This document shows, piece after piece, positions 47,093 to 55,617 of a stretch of DNA of 64,000 nt. Source of the DNA: Roseicyclus marinus (GTDB lineage Bacteria > Pseudomonadota > Alphaproteobacteria > Rhodobacterales > Rhodobacteraceae); the NCBI RefSeq assembly GCF_036322625.1, contig NZ_AP027266.1:1429001-1493000 (forward strand). Direction: 5' to 3'. Position 1 is the first letter of the stretch. The number at the start of each line of letters is the position of its first letter. Both the position numbers and the translations under genes were made by a program. The notes beneath the pieces are model-generated. The model ran no database searches. It was not told the origin of the DNA and worked only from the letters and a program-made list of their open reading frames with translations.

Positions 47093-48115
47093 TCAGCGGG
47101 GGCAGGGGCCGGTCGATTGGCCGACCGTCAGATCCACATCCCACAATTCCTGAAGCGGCGGCTGGTTCGGATCGCGGATCAGGTCGATCAGCATCTCCGC
47201 ACAGCGCCGTCCCGCCGCCCGGATCGACGAGCGCGTGGCGGTAAAGGCCTGTCCGCCCACATCGTTGTTGAGATAGCTCAATTCGTCGTCGTGGCAGATG
47301 ACCGACAGGTCGCGGCCCAGCCGCAGCCCCCGGTCGGCCGCCGCCCGCCTGATGCCGATGGCGATGATGACCGAGGAGGCAAGGAAGGCCGTGGGCGGTT
47401 CGGGCCCGTCAAGCATGGCGCTGGCCGCGAGATAGCCAAAGCTTTCGGTCATCGCGTCATGGGCGATCAGATGGGGCAGGGGGGCAAGGCCGCGGGCCTC
47501 ATGCGCCTCCGTGTAGCCCTTGAGGCGGCGTTGGGCGAAATCGAAATTCGCCTGACCGTTCAAGAGCGCGATCCGGGTATGGCCCAGATCGAGCAGGAAA
47601 TCGGTCGCCCTGCGAAAGGCACGGATATTGGCGATGTCGAGCCAGCTGTAGCCCTTGGCGTCGCCTGTCCGGCCATGGACCAGAAAGGGCAGGTCCAGTT
47701 CCTTGAGCAAAGCGATGCGGGGGTCGTTGTCTTGCGGGGCCTGCACCATCACGCCATCGACCGAGCCATTGGCAGCGAGCTGGCGAAACGCCTTGTCCGT
47801 GTCGCCGTCGGTGACCATGGACAAGAGCAGGTCATAGCCTTCGCGGGCATAGACCTCGCCCGCGCCGATGAGGAAATCGGCAAAGATCGGGTTCACCATT
47901 TCAGCCCGCCCGGTCAGCGGGATGACATGGCCGATGGTCATGGCGCGGCCGGTGGCGAGCCTGCGGGCGCGGCTGTTGGGGGCGTAATGCGCGGCCTTGG
48001 CGGCGGCCAGAACGCGGGCGCGGGTTTCCTCGCGCACTTCGGGATAGCCGTTCAGCGCGCGGCTGACGGTGGTCTGGCTGAGGTTGAGGGCTGCCGCCAG
48101 CTCCTTGAGATTCAT
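47093..48115 (-). CDS. aglR: LacI-family regulator AglR
   Basis: The 340-residue repressor has a LacI helix-turn-helix at the very N-terminus (MNLKELAAALNLSQTTVSRA, residues 1-20, with hinge RARRLATGRA near 49) and a periplasmic-binding-protein-like effector domain with RTGDAKGYSWLDIAN near 165 and VICHDDELSYL near 280. It is divergent from aglEFGAK, like aglR in Sinorhizobium meliloti. One near-palindromic operator lies right before its own start and one before aglE, so it likely controls both and itself. Confidence 0.92.
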   Translation of the reverse strand: MNLKELAAALNLSQTTVSRALNGYPEVREETRARVLAAAKAAHYAPNSRARRLATGRAMTIGHVIPLTGRAEMVNPIFADFLIGAGEVYAREGYDLLLSMVTDGDTDKAFRQLAANGSVDGVMVQAPQDNDPRIALLKELDLPFLVHGRTGDAKGYSWLDIANIRAFRRATDFLLDLGHTRIALLNGQANFDFAQRRLKGYTEAHEARGLAPLPHLIAHDAMTESFGYLAASAMLDGPEPPTAFLASSVIIAIGIRRAAADRGLRLGRDLSVICHDDELSYLNNDVGGQAFTATRSSIRAAGRRCAEMLIDLIRDPNQPPLQELWDVDLTVGQSTGPCPR

Positions 48116-48128
48116 GTGAAAGATCGGC

Positions 48129-48140
48129 CAAAGCGGTTTG
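48129..48140. promoter_or_regulatory. Near-palindromic AglR operator by aglR
   Basis: CAAAGCGGTTTG differs at one base from the perfect site CAAAGCGCTTTG in front of aglE. It lies 14 bases upstream of the aglR start codon, in position for autoregulation. Confidence 0.6.
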
Positions 48141-48253
48141 AATTCCGACCGAAGCTATCGCCCTGTCGCGGGCGATGTCAAAGATTCTAAAGCGCCCAAA
48201 AATGCTGCACCTGCAAAGATTGTTCAATTTTTTCGGGGCGGATGATTGGCGGA

Positions 48254-48282
48254 TTGACAGACTCGCTTGCTTTCGAAACTGT
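48254..48282 (+). promoter_or_regulatory. Probable aglE promoter
   Basis: A perfect TTGACA at 48254-48259 is followed by 17 bases and a weak -10 AACTGT at 48277-48282. The predicted transcript start, near 48289, is just before the operator at 48293. Confidence 0.5.
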
Positions 48283-48292
48283 GGAGGCAACC

Positions 48293-48304
48293 CAAAGCGC
48301 TTTG
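48293..48304. promoter_or_regulatory. Perfect AglR operator before aglE
   Basis: CAAAGCGCTTTG is a perfect 12-bp palindrome with the central CG typical of LacI-family sites. It lies 61 bases upstream of the aglE start and overlaps the expected +1 region, so bound repressor would block transcription. Confidence 0.75.
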
Positions 48305-48365
48305 AAACATCTTGCGCCTGGGGTAACGAAACGGCCGGTGTGTTCGGCCGATCTGGGAGGAAAAA

Positions 48366-49709
48366 ATGAAACGCAGTCTTTACGCGAGCGTTGCGGCGCT
48401 GGCGATTTCGACCGTCGCCGCGCAGGCGCAGGACCTGGTCTTTGCCCCCGGCGAGGGTGGCTTCAACTGGTCCAGCTACGAGGAATTCGCAGCGGCCCAT
48501 GACCTGACGGGCCAGACCGTCACCGTCTCCGGCCCCTGGCTGAGCGGGGACCGGGACCTGGTGAATTCGGTCTTTGCCTATTTCACCGCCGCCACGGGTG
48601 CGACGGTCGAATACAATGGCTCGGACAGTTTCGAGGCCGAAATCCGGCGTGCCGCGCAGACCGGCGGCCTGCCCAATATCGCCGTGATCCCGCAGCCCGG
48701 TCTTTTGGCGGATCTGGCGCGTGGTGGCTCGGTCGCGCCCCTCACCGCCGATGACGCGGCCTGGGTCGAGGCGAATTACGCCGCCGGCCCGTCCTGGGTG
48801 GCGCTGGCGACCGGCGAGAATGCGCAGGCGGGCGGCACGGCGCTGAACGGCTTTTTCTACAAGGTCGATGTGAAATCGCTGGTCTGGTATTCGCCCGCCG
48901 TGTTCGAGGAGCTGGGCTTCGAGATCCCGACTACGATGGAAGAGCTGATCGCGCTGTCGGATGCCGCCGTCGCGGAAGGCATCGCGCCCTGGTGCATCGG
49001 CATCGGGTCGGAGGCCGCGACCGGCTGGCCCGCCACCGACTGGGTCGAGGATATCATGCTGCGCACCCAGCCGCTCGATGTCTATGACCAGTGGGTCGCC
49101 AACGAGATCCCCTTCACCGACGAGCGCATCGTGGGGGCGATCGAGACGTTTGGCTCCTTTGCCCGCAACGAGGCCTATACCGGCATGAGCCCGTCGCAGG
49201 TGGTCGCCACCGATTTCCGTGACAGCCCCGATGGTGTCTTCTCGGTTCCGCCGACCTGCCTGATGCACCGCCAGGCGTCGTTCATCCCGACCTTCTTCCC
49301 CGAAGGCGCGGATTTCGACTTCTTCTACTTCCCGCCCTTCGCGAGCGAGGATCTGGGCAGCCCGGTGCTGGGTGCCGGCACCGTCTGGGCCATCACCGAG
49401 GACAGCGAGGCGGCCCGCGTGATGATCGAGTTCCTCAAGACGCCGATCGCGCATGAGATCTGGATGGCGCAATCGGGCTTCCTCACCCCGCATTCGGGCG
49501 TCGATCCTGCGCTCTATGGCGATGACACGCTGCGCGGCATGGGGGAAATCCTGCTCAACGCGACCTCGTTCCGCTTCGATGCCTCGGACCTGATGCCGGC
49601 CGAGATCGGCGCGGGCGCCTTCTGGACCGGGATGGTGGAATACCTGCGCACCGGTGACGCGGCCGGCGAGGCGCAGCGCATCCAGGATGCCTGGGACGCG
49701 ATCCAGTAA
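48366..49709 (+). CDS. aglE: Alpha-glucoside ABC transporter substrate-binding protein AglE
   Basis: AglE captures alpha-glucosides such as trehalose, sucrose or maltose in the periplasm. The 447-residue protein has a signal peptide (MKRSLYASVAALAISTVAAQA) and a family-1 extracellular solute-binding fold with VSGPWLSGDRDLVNSVFAYF near residue 50. ATP is not involved here; specificity comes from the membrane partners aglF and aglG. GGGAGGAAAA precedes the ATG. A strong hairpin follows the stop. Confidence 0.92.
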   Translation: MKRSLYASVAALAISTVAAQAQDLVFAPGEGGFNWSSYEEFAAAHDLTGQTVTVSGPWLSGDRDLVNSVFAYFTAATGATVEYNGSDSFEAEIRRAAQTGGLPNIAVIPQPGLLADLARGGSVAPLTADDAAWVEANYAAGPSWVALATGENAQAGGTALNGFFYKVDVKSLVWYSPAVFEELGFEIPTTMEELIALSDAAVAEGIAPWCIGIGSEAATGWPATDWVEDIMLRTQPLDVYDQWVANEIPFTDERIVGAIETFGSFARNEAYTGMSPSQVVATDFRDSPDGVFSVPPTCLMHRQASFIPTFFPEGADFDFFYFPPFASEDLGSPVLGAGTVWAITEDSEAARVMIEFLKTPIAHEIWMAQSGFLTPHSGVDPALYGDDTLRGMGEILLNATSFRFDASDLMPAEIGAGAFWTGMVEYLRTGDAAGEAQRIQDAWDAIQ

Positions 49710-49729
49710 ACGGATCCCATGATCCGGGG

Positions 49730-49754
49730 ACGGGCGCCCGACAGGGGCGCCCGT
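49730..49754 (+). other. Strong hairpin between aglE and aglF
   Basis: ACGGGCGCCC at 49730-49739 and GGGCGCCCGT at 49745-49754 form a perfect 10-bp stem with loop GACAG. No T-run follows. Such stems behind binding-protein genes often protect the upstream message, so AglE would be made in excess over the permeases. Confidence 0.7.
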
Positions 49755-49830
49755 TCCGATCCGACGCCGACAGGCCCGCCGGACGCGCGGCGCGCCGTGG
49801 CAAAGCCAATCGACAGGGGAGCGAGACAGG

Positions 49831-50823
49831 ATGCCGATCATCGTCACGGGACTGATCACGATCCTCATCGGCGTGGGCGGCATGATCGCCTATTTCTGGG
49901 TGTCGAATTACATCCTCGACAAGGTGCTGTTCCCGGCCAAGGGCGAGAACATCGGGCAAAACGTGCGCCGCGCGACGGCGATCCGGCCATGGCTTTTCGT
50001 CTTTCCGGCGGTCTTTGCCCTGTCGCTCTATCTTGTCGTGCCGGTGTTCTATTCGGCCTGGCTGTCGGTCACCTCCTTTGCCTCCGACAATCTCGAGGCG
50101 CGCGGCCCCTTGGCCAATTACGCCGCCGTCCTGTCCGATCCCGAATTCCGGATCGCGCTTTTGAACAACTTCCTCTGGGTGCTGGTCGTGCCCTCGGCCT
50201 CGACCTTCTTCGGGCTGTTGGCCGCGCAGCTGACCGACCGGCTGTCCTGGGGCAATATCGCGAAATCGCTGGTTTTCATGCCCATGGCGATCAGTTTCGT
50301 GGGCGCGTCGCTGATCTGGTCCTTCGTCTATCATCCCGATCCCGAGATCGGCATACTCAACGCCATCCGCGCCGCGTTCGGGGCCGAGGGCGGGCGCACC
50401 TTCATCGATGGCGACATCATCGACAGTTTCTGGCTGATGGTCGTCCTGATCTGGATCCAGACGGGCTTTGCCATGGTGATCTTGTCGGCGGCGCTGCGCG
50501 GTGTGCCCGAGGACACGATCGAGGCGGCCATCGTGGACGGGGCCAACCCGTTCCAGATCTTCTTCAAGATCAAGGTGCCCCAGATCATGCCGACGATCCT
50601 TGTCGTCTGGACGACGATCACGATCCTCGTGCTCAAGGTCTATGACATCGTGGCCGCGATGGGGAACCAGTACCGCAATGTCGAGATCCTGCCGACGCAG
50701 ATGATGCAGAGCTTCGACAGCGGGAATTACGGTTTTGCCACGGCGATCTCCGTCATCATCATGGTTCTCGTCCTGCCGGTGATGATCTGGAACATCCGCC
50801 AGTCGCGCGCCGAGATGCGCTGA
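49831..50823 (+). CDS. aglF: Alpha-glucoside ABC transporter permease AglF
   Basis: AglF is one of the two channel-forming permeases. The 330-residue protein has an extra N-terminal helix (IIVTGLITILIGVGGMIAYF), then about six MetI-like helices and the EAA loop (PEDTIEAAIVDGANPFQIFF, near 223) that contacts the ATPase. The family is MalF-like. It begins 121 bases after aglE, beyond the hairpin, with GGGGAG before the start. Confidence 0.92.
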   Translation: MPIIVTGLITILIGVGGMIAYFWVSNYILDKVLFPAKGENIGQNVRRATAIRPWLFVFPAVFALSLYLVVPVFYSAWLSVTSFASDNLEARGPLANYAAVLSDPEFRIALLNNFLWVLVVPSASTFFGLLAAQLTDRLSWGNIAKSLVFMPMAISFVGASLIWSFVYHPDPEIGILNAIRAAFGAEGGRTFIDGDIIDSFWLMVVLIWIQTGFAMVILSAALRGVPEDTIEAAIVDGANPFQIFFKIKVPQIMPTILVVWTTITILVLKVYDIVAAMGNQYRNVEILPTQMMQSFDSGNYGFATAISVIIMVLVLPVMIWNIRQSRAEMR

Positions 50824-50837
50824 GGGGGAGGGGCACA

Positions 50838-52061
50838 ATGGACAATATCGCCGGCCAGAAATCGGGTCTTTCCATCGTCACCCATGTCGCAACGGCGCTT
50901 TTGGTGCTGTTGTGGATCATCCCCACGCTGGGGCTTTTGGTGACATCCTTCCGCGATCAGGATGCCATTTCGCAAACGGGCTGGTGGCGCGCGCTGCAAG
51001 GGGCGCCGCAGCCCTATGTCCTGTCCATCCCGGTCGAGGGACAGCGCCAGATCGACGGCGGCACATGGGTTCTGGAAACCAATATCTTCGCGGTCGCGGC
51101 AGCGGATCTTCCCCCGTCCGTCGTCGAACGCCGCGCGGTCGATGCCTTTGGCGTCAGCCGGTTGCGCGGGGCCGACACGCCCGCGGGCGAAACGGTGGAA
51201 ACGCGCCAGGGCGTCGCCGTGACGATCGCGGCCGATGGCAGCCTGCGCGCCACGGCGCCCGAGGAATTGTCCGACCTGTCGATCCCGGTCTCGCTCGTGG
51301 CCCCGCCGCAGATGACGGTCGAGAATTACGCCGAGGTCCTGACCGACACCACGGCCGAGGAACGCGCGGCGCTGCGCGAACAGGGCACGACGCTCGACCG
51401 GCTCCTGTTCTCGGACGAGGCGCTGTTCGGCCCCTTCGTCAACACGCTGACCGTCGCCATCCCGGCCACCGTCATTCCCATCGTGATCGCGGCCTTCGCG
51501 GCCTATGCGCTGGCGTGGATGGATTTTCCGGGGCGCGGATTTTTGATCGCCATGGTGGTGGGTCTTTTGGTCGTGCCGCTGCAGCTGGCCTTCGTGCCCA
51601 TCACCATCATCCATGAATGGTTCGGCATCGGCAAAAGCTTTCTCGGCATCTGGCTTGCGCATACGGGGTTTGGACTGCCGCTCGCGGTCTACCTTTTGCG
51701 CAACTACATGGTGGGCTTGCCGCGCGACATCATCGAATGCGCCAAGGTCGACGGGGCCACCGATTTCGAGATCTTCCGCAAGATCGTGCTGCCCCTGTCC
51801 TTTCCGGCGCTGGCCAGTTTCGCGATCTTCCAGTTCCTGTGGACATGGAACGACCTTTTGGTCGCCTCCGTTTTCCTGCCCTCCAACACCGAAAGCACCG
51901 TCATGACGCGCTTTGTCGTCACTTCGCTTCTGGGGTCACGCGGGGGCGAATGGCACATCCTTGCCGCCGCGGCCTTTGTCATGATCGCCGTGCCGCTCGT
52001 CGTCTTCTTCACCATGCAACGCTACCTGGTCCGCGGCCTTTTGGCGGGATCGGTGAAATAA
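50838..52061 (+). CDS. aglG: Alpha-glucoside ABC transporter permease AglG with periplasmic insert
   Basis: AglG is the MalG-like partner of AglF. At 407 residues it is much longer than ordinary MalG proteins of about 280-300. After the first membrane helix (16-37) a hydrophilic stretch of about 150 residues (rich in V, A, E and T) precedes the second helix near 198. The C-terminal core has the EAA loop IIECAKVDGATDFEIFRKIV near 302. A long insert is a feature of AglG proteins and would lie in the periplasm, perhaps meeting AglE. Confidence 0.92.
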   Translation: MDNIAGQKSGLSIVTHVATALLVLLWIIPTLGLLVTSFRDQDAISQTGWWRALQGAPQPYVLSIPVEGQRQIDGGTWVLETNIFAVAAADLPPSVVERRAVDAFGVSRLRGADTPAGETVETRQGVAVTIAADGSLRATAPEELSDLSIPVSLVAPPQMTVENYAEVLTDTTAEERAALREQGTTLDRLLFSDEALFGPFVNTLTVAIPATVIPIVIAAFAAYALAWMDFPGRGFLIAMVVGLLVVPLQLAFVPITIIHEWFGIGKSFLGIWLAHTGFGLPLAVYLLRNYMVGLPRDIIECAKVDGATDFEIFRKIVLPLSFPALASFAIFQFLWTWNDLLVASVFLPSNTESTVMTRFVVTSLLGSRGGEWHILAAAAFVMIAVPLVVFFTMQRYLVRGLLAGSVK

Positions 52062-52083
52062 CCCAAGGAAAGACTGCCCTGCC

Positions 52084-53748
52084 ATGAACCTTATGCAGGA
52101 TCTCAAGCCCGAACACATTCTTGCGCCCGACCGTGACTGGTGGCGCGGGGCGGTGATCTACCAGATCTATCCGCGCAGCTACCAGGACAGCAATCACGAC
52201 GGGGTCGGCGATCTGGCGGGGATCATCCACCGGCTGGGCTATATCGCCGAGCTGGGCGTCGATGCGATCTGGATCAGCCCCTTCTTCCGCTCGCCCATGC
52301 TCGATTTCGGCTATGACGTCAGCGATTACCGCGATGTCGACCCGATGTTCGGCACGCTTGGCGATTTCGACGCGCTGATTTCGCGCGCGCATGAATTGGG
52401 CCTGCGCGTGCTGATCGACCTGGTGCTGTCGCATACCTCGAACCAGCATCCCTGGTTCCACGAAAGCCAGACCAGCCGCGACAATCCCAAGGCGGATTGG
52501 TATGTCTGGGCCGATGCCAAGCCCGATGGCAGCCCGCCCAACAACTGGCTGTCGATCTTCGGCGGCTCGGCCTGGGAATGGTCGGGCGACCGGATGCAAT
52601 ATTTCTTGCACAATTTCCTGAAGGAACAGCCCGACCTGAACCTGCACAACCCGGATGTGCAGGATGAATTGCTGTCTGTCGCGCGCTTCTGGCTGGATCG
52701 GGGCGTCGACGGGTTCCGGCTCGACACGATCAATTTCTACTTCCACGACCAACAGCTGCGCGACAACCCCGCGCTTGCCCCCGAACGGCGCAACGCGACC
52801 ATCGCGCCCGAGGTGAACCCCTACAATTGGCAAGAACATCTCTACGACAAGAACCAGCCAGAGAACCTCGAATTCCTGCGCCGGTTTCGCGCGCTTCTTG
52901 ACGAATACCCCGGCGCGACCGCCGTGGGCGAAGTGGGCGATGCGCAGCGCGGCATGGAGATCCAGGCCGAATACACCTCGGGCGGGGACAAGGTGCATAT
53001 GTGCTATTCCTTCGAATTCCTGTCGGGCATCACGCCCACGCCCGACCGCGTGGTCGAGGTGCTGAGGGATTACGAGGAGCAGATCGGAGATGGATGGGCC
53101 TGCTGGGCCTTTTCCAACCATGACGTGGTGCGCCACGCCAGCCGCTGGAACCTGGGCGAAGAGGCCCGCCGCGTCTATGCCGGGCTCTTGCTGTGCCTGC
53201 GCGGGTCCGTCTGCCTCTACCAGGGCGAGGAATTGGGCCTGACCGAAGCCTATGTCTCCTACGAGGATCTGCAGGACCCCTACGGCATCCGCTTCTGGCC
53301 CAAATTCAAGGGCCGCGACGGGTGCCGCACGCCGATGCCCTGGATGTCCGACAACCAGAACGGCGGCTTCTCGGACCACAAGCCCTGGCTGCCCGTGGCG
53401 GTCGAGCACCTGCAACGGTCGGTCGGCGCGCAGGCCACGGCCCCCGACAGCACGCTGCAGTTCTACCGCAAGATGATCGGCTTCCGTCACGCCTGGGATG
53501 CGCTCTCCAAGGGTGGCTTGAGCGATCTGAAGGCCGAGGGCAGCGTGGTCAGCTTCCAGCGCAGCCATGGGGATCAACGCCTGTTTTGCGCCTTCAACCT
53601 GGGCGGGGCGGCCGCGCCTGTCACCCTGCCGGACGGTGCCTGGCGACAGGACAAGGGCGCGCCGTTCGCAGCCCTTCCCGATGCGGGGAACGGGCAGGTG
53701 ACGCTGCCGCCCTGGCAGGCCTATTTCGCGGCGGCCGAAACGGCCTGA
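52084..53748 (+). CDS. aglA: GH13 alpha-glucosidase AglA
   Basis: AglA splits imported alpha-glucosides in the cytoplasm. The 554-residue protein has the GH13 regions DLVLSHTSNQHPWF near residue 113 (region I), GVDGFRLDTINF near 210 (nucleophile aspartate), AVGEVGD near 279 (acid/base glutamate) and FSNHDVVRH near 341. No signal peptide. It belongs to the oligo-1,6-glucosidase/trehalose-type subgroup, so sucrose, maltose or trehalose are all plausible substrates. It lies between aglG and aglK in the conserved EFGAK order. Confidence 0.94.
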   Translation: MNLMQDLKPEHILAPDRDWWRGAVIYQIYPRSYQDSNHDGVGDLAGIIHRLGYIAELGVDAIWISPFFRSPMLDFGYDVSDYRDVDPMFGTLGDFDALISRAHELGLRVLIDLVLSHTSNQHPWFHESQTSRDNPKADWYVWADAKPDGSPPNNWLSIFGGSAWEWSGDRMQYFLHNFLKEQPDLNLHNPDVQDELLSVARFWLDRGVDGFRLDTINFYFHDQQLRDNPALAPERRNATIAPEVNPYNWQEHLYDKNQPENLEFLRRFRALLDEYPGATAVGEVGDAQRGMEIQAEYTSGGDKVHMCYSFEFLSGITPTPDRVVEVLRDYEEQIGDGWACWAFSNHDVVRHASRWNLGEEARRVYAGLLLCLRGSVCLYQGEELGLTEAYVSYEDLQDPYGIRFWPKFKGRDGCRTPMPWMSDNQNGGFSDHKPWLPVAVEHLQRSVGAQATAPDSTLQFYRKMIGFRHAWDALSKGGLSDLKAEGSVVSFQRSHGDQRLFCAFNLGGAAAPVTLPDGAWRQDKGAPFAALPDAGNGQVTLPPWQAYFAAAETA

Positions 53749-53779
53749 GACGGGACATACGAGGGAGGAGACGGGGACA

Positions 53780-54913
53780 ATGGCCGAACTGAAGCTGACC
53801 GATGTCGAAAAGGTCTATGGCGGCACCGTCAGGGTGCTGAGCGACATCAATCTCGACATCGAGACGGGCGAGCTGATCGTCTTCGTCGGCCCCTCGGGCT
53901 GCGGGAAATCCACGCTGCTGCGGATGATCGCGGGGCTGGAAAAGATCTCGGGCGGGACGCTGGAAATCGACGGGCAGGTGGTCAATGACGTGCCCCCCAG
54001 CCAGCGCGGCATCGCCATGGTGTTCCAGTCCTACGCGCTCTACCCGCATATGACGGTCTATGAAAACATGGCGTTTTCACTCCGCATCGCCAAGGTCGAC
54101 GCCGCCACCATCGACCGAAAGGTGCGCGCGGCGGCCGAAAAGCTGCAGCTGACCAATTTCCTCGACCGCCTGCCCAAGGCGCTCTCGGGGGGGCAGCGGC
54201 AGCGGGTGGCCATCGGGCGTTCCATCGTGCGCGACCCCAAGGTCTATCTTTTCGACGAACCGCTCTCGAACCTCGATGCCGCGCTGCGCGTCGCCACAAG
54301 GATCGAGATCGCCCAGCTCAAGGAACAGATGCCCGACAGCACCATGATCTACGTCACCCACGACCAGGTGGAGGCGATGACGCTCGCCACCCGTATCGTG
54401 GTTCTGGCCGGTGGCGGCATCGCGCAGGTCGGCACGCCGCTGGAACTTTACGAACGGCCCAATTCCACCTTCGTCGCGCAATTCATCGGCAGCCCGGCGA
54501 TGAACCTGCTGGGCGGCAAGATCGTCGGCACGGGCGAGGTGACGACACTGGAACTGGCGGACGGGGCAGGGCGGATCACCTCGCATTACCCCTCCCGCGA
54601 CAGCGACATGGGCGCCGCCGTGCAGGTCGGAATCCGCCCCGAGGATATGGCGGCGACCGATGGCGACACCTTCGCCTACGAGGGCAAGGTCGAGATCACC
54701 GAAGCCTTGGGCGAGGTCACGCTGCTCTATTTCCAGAAATCCGCCCCCGACCATGACCCCGTGATCGGCAAGCTCGCAGGCATCCACCCCGGATTGCGCG
54801 GCAAATCGGTGCGCCTGACCGCGAAGCCCGAAAAGGTGCATGTGTTCAAGGACGGCATCTCGCTCCTGCACCGCGACGAAACGGTGTTCCTGCCCGGCGT
54901 GCAGCCGCATTGA
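53780..54913 (+). CDS. aglK: Alpha-glucoside ABC transporter ATPase AglK
   Basis: AglK powers uptake through AglFG. The 377-residue MalK/UgpC-type ATPase has Walker A GPSGCGKST near residue 37, the signature LSGGQRQRVAIGRS near 134, Walker B VYLFDEPLSNLD near 154 and a C-terminal TOBE/OB regulatory domain from about 240. A single ATPase gene is enough for both halves of the transporter. It ends the agl operon. Confidence 0.95.
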   Translation: MAELKLTDVEKVYGGTVRVLSDINLDIETGELIVFVGPSGCGKSTLLRMIAGLEKISGGTLEIDGQVVNDVPPSQRGIAMVFQSYALYPHMTVYENMAFSLRIAKVDAATIDRKVRAAAEKLQLTNFLDRLPKALSGGQRQRVAIGRSIVRDPKVYLFDEPLSNLDAALRVATRIEIAQLKEQMPDSTMIYVTHDQVEAMTLATRIVVLAGGGIAQVGTPLELYERPNSTFVAQFIGSPAMNLLGGKIVGTGEVTTLELADGAGRITSHYPSRDSDMGAAVQVGIRPEDMAATDGDTFAYEGKVEITEALGEVTLLYFQKSAPDHDPVIGKLAGIHPGLRGKSVRLTAKPEKVHVFKDGISLLHRDETVFLPGVQPH

Positions 54914-55224
54914 CGCGGCGTCATGGGGCCTGCGAGGCAGAGTATCGCCGCTACGCGGGCCGCTCAGCATATTTCACGTCATCGCCCTGAAAGCGCCGCA
55001 TTCTGGCCGTAAGGCGAATCGCTCTGCGTAGAGAAATTGGCGACAATCAGCGCCCTTAACGCGATTGTTCAAGCATTGGAAACAGCGTCACGAATTTTTT
55101 ACGCGCGCCTTTCCCAAATAATTGAATTACATAAAGAAAATTTCACAACGCCGGATGGATTTTTCTTTGCCGCCGACATTTGGCTGCTACGCTTACCCCA
55201 CGTAAATTTATTTGGGGGAACAGT
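54914..55224. other. 311-base gap after aglK, AT-richer in its second half
   Basis: The first half has ordinary base composition and shows no clear terminator. From about 55030 the sequence is markedly AT-richer than its surroundings (TAATTGAATTACATAAAG-like tracts). A 144-codon frame on the plus strand from 55037 overlaps the next gene and looks like a shadow. The region may hold promoter and regulatory sites for the small exported protein that follows, or reflect an inserted segment. Confidence 0.5.
55180..55208 (+). promoter_or_regulatory. Possible promoter of the first small exported protein gene
   Basis: TTGGCT at 55180-55185 and TAAATT at 55203-55208 are 17 bases apart. The start codon at 55225 is very near the expected transcript start, leaving only a short leader with GGGGGA. 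Confidence 0.35.
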
Positions 55225-55494
55225 ATGTACAAAAAATCTCTTGTCGCCGCCTTCGCCATCGTCGCTGCCACATCCTCCGCCCAGGCTTGGGAAGGCGAGG
55301 TTGTCGCCTGCTACGATACCATTCTCGTTCCGGCACAATATTCCGTGCGAGAAGAGCTTGTGCGCCCGGCCCGCACGGAATGGGAACACCGCAATGGTCA
55401 GGCCGTGCGTGTTCACTATCCGGCCGTCTATGTCGAAGTGCGGCATGAGACACGGCCCGAGCGTTACGTGAACCGTCCCGCCGCCTGCCGGTAA
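55225..55494 (+). CDS. Small exported PAxY-repeat protein, first copy
   Basis: The 89-residue protein has a signal peptide (MYKKSLVAAFAIVAATSSAQA) and a mature part of about 68 residues. It contains two related segments, VPAQYSVREELVRPA (about 35-49) and YPAVYVEVRHETRPE (about 65-79). Two cysteines, near residues 29 and 88, frame the mature domain and could form a disulfide in the periplasm. A GGGGGA site precedes the ATG. It is paralogous to the next gene. I do not know a function; the PAxYxxxxxxVxxPA pattern recurs in uncharacterised exported or peptidoglycan-associated proteins. Confidence 0.8.
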   Translation: MYKKSLVAAFAIVAATSSAQAWEGEVVACYDTILVPAQYSVREELVRPARTEWEHRNGQAVRVHYPAVYVEVRHETRPERYVNRPAACR

Positions 55495-55505
55495 GGCGAT
55501 CACCC

Positions 55506-55534
55506 GTCGGAAGGGGGGCAATTCCCCTTCCGAC
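55506..55534 (+). terminator. Strong hairpin after the first small exported protein gene
   Basis: GTCGGAAGGGG at 55506-55516 and CCCCTTCCGAC at 55524-55534 form a perfect 11-bp stem 11 bases past the stop codon. No T-run follows, so it may be a Rho-assisted terminator or a 3'-end stabiliser. Confidence 0.5.
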
Positions 55535-55617
55535 AAGAAATGGCCGATTTCTCACCAAATTGAGACCCATTCGACAGTGCAGGCTCGGCCCGTCGAACTG
55601 GTGTATCGAGGTGTGAT

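Noticed and set aside
45959-48190. 743-codon plus-strand frame across the glucosidase and aglR genes
   Set aside because: It runs through two well-supported minus-strand genes and covers their intergenic control region; no protein family is visible.
55037-55471. 144-codon frame over the AT-rich gap
   Set aside because: It overlaps the exported protein gene in another frame; the signal peptide and ribosome site support the shorter gene instead.
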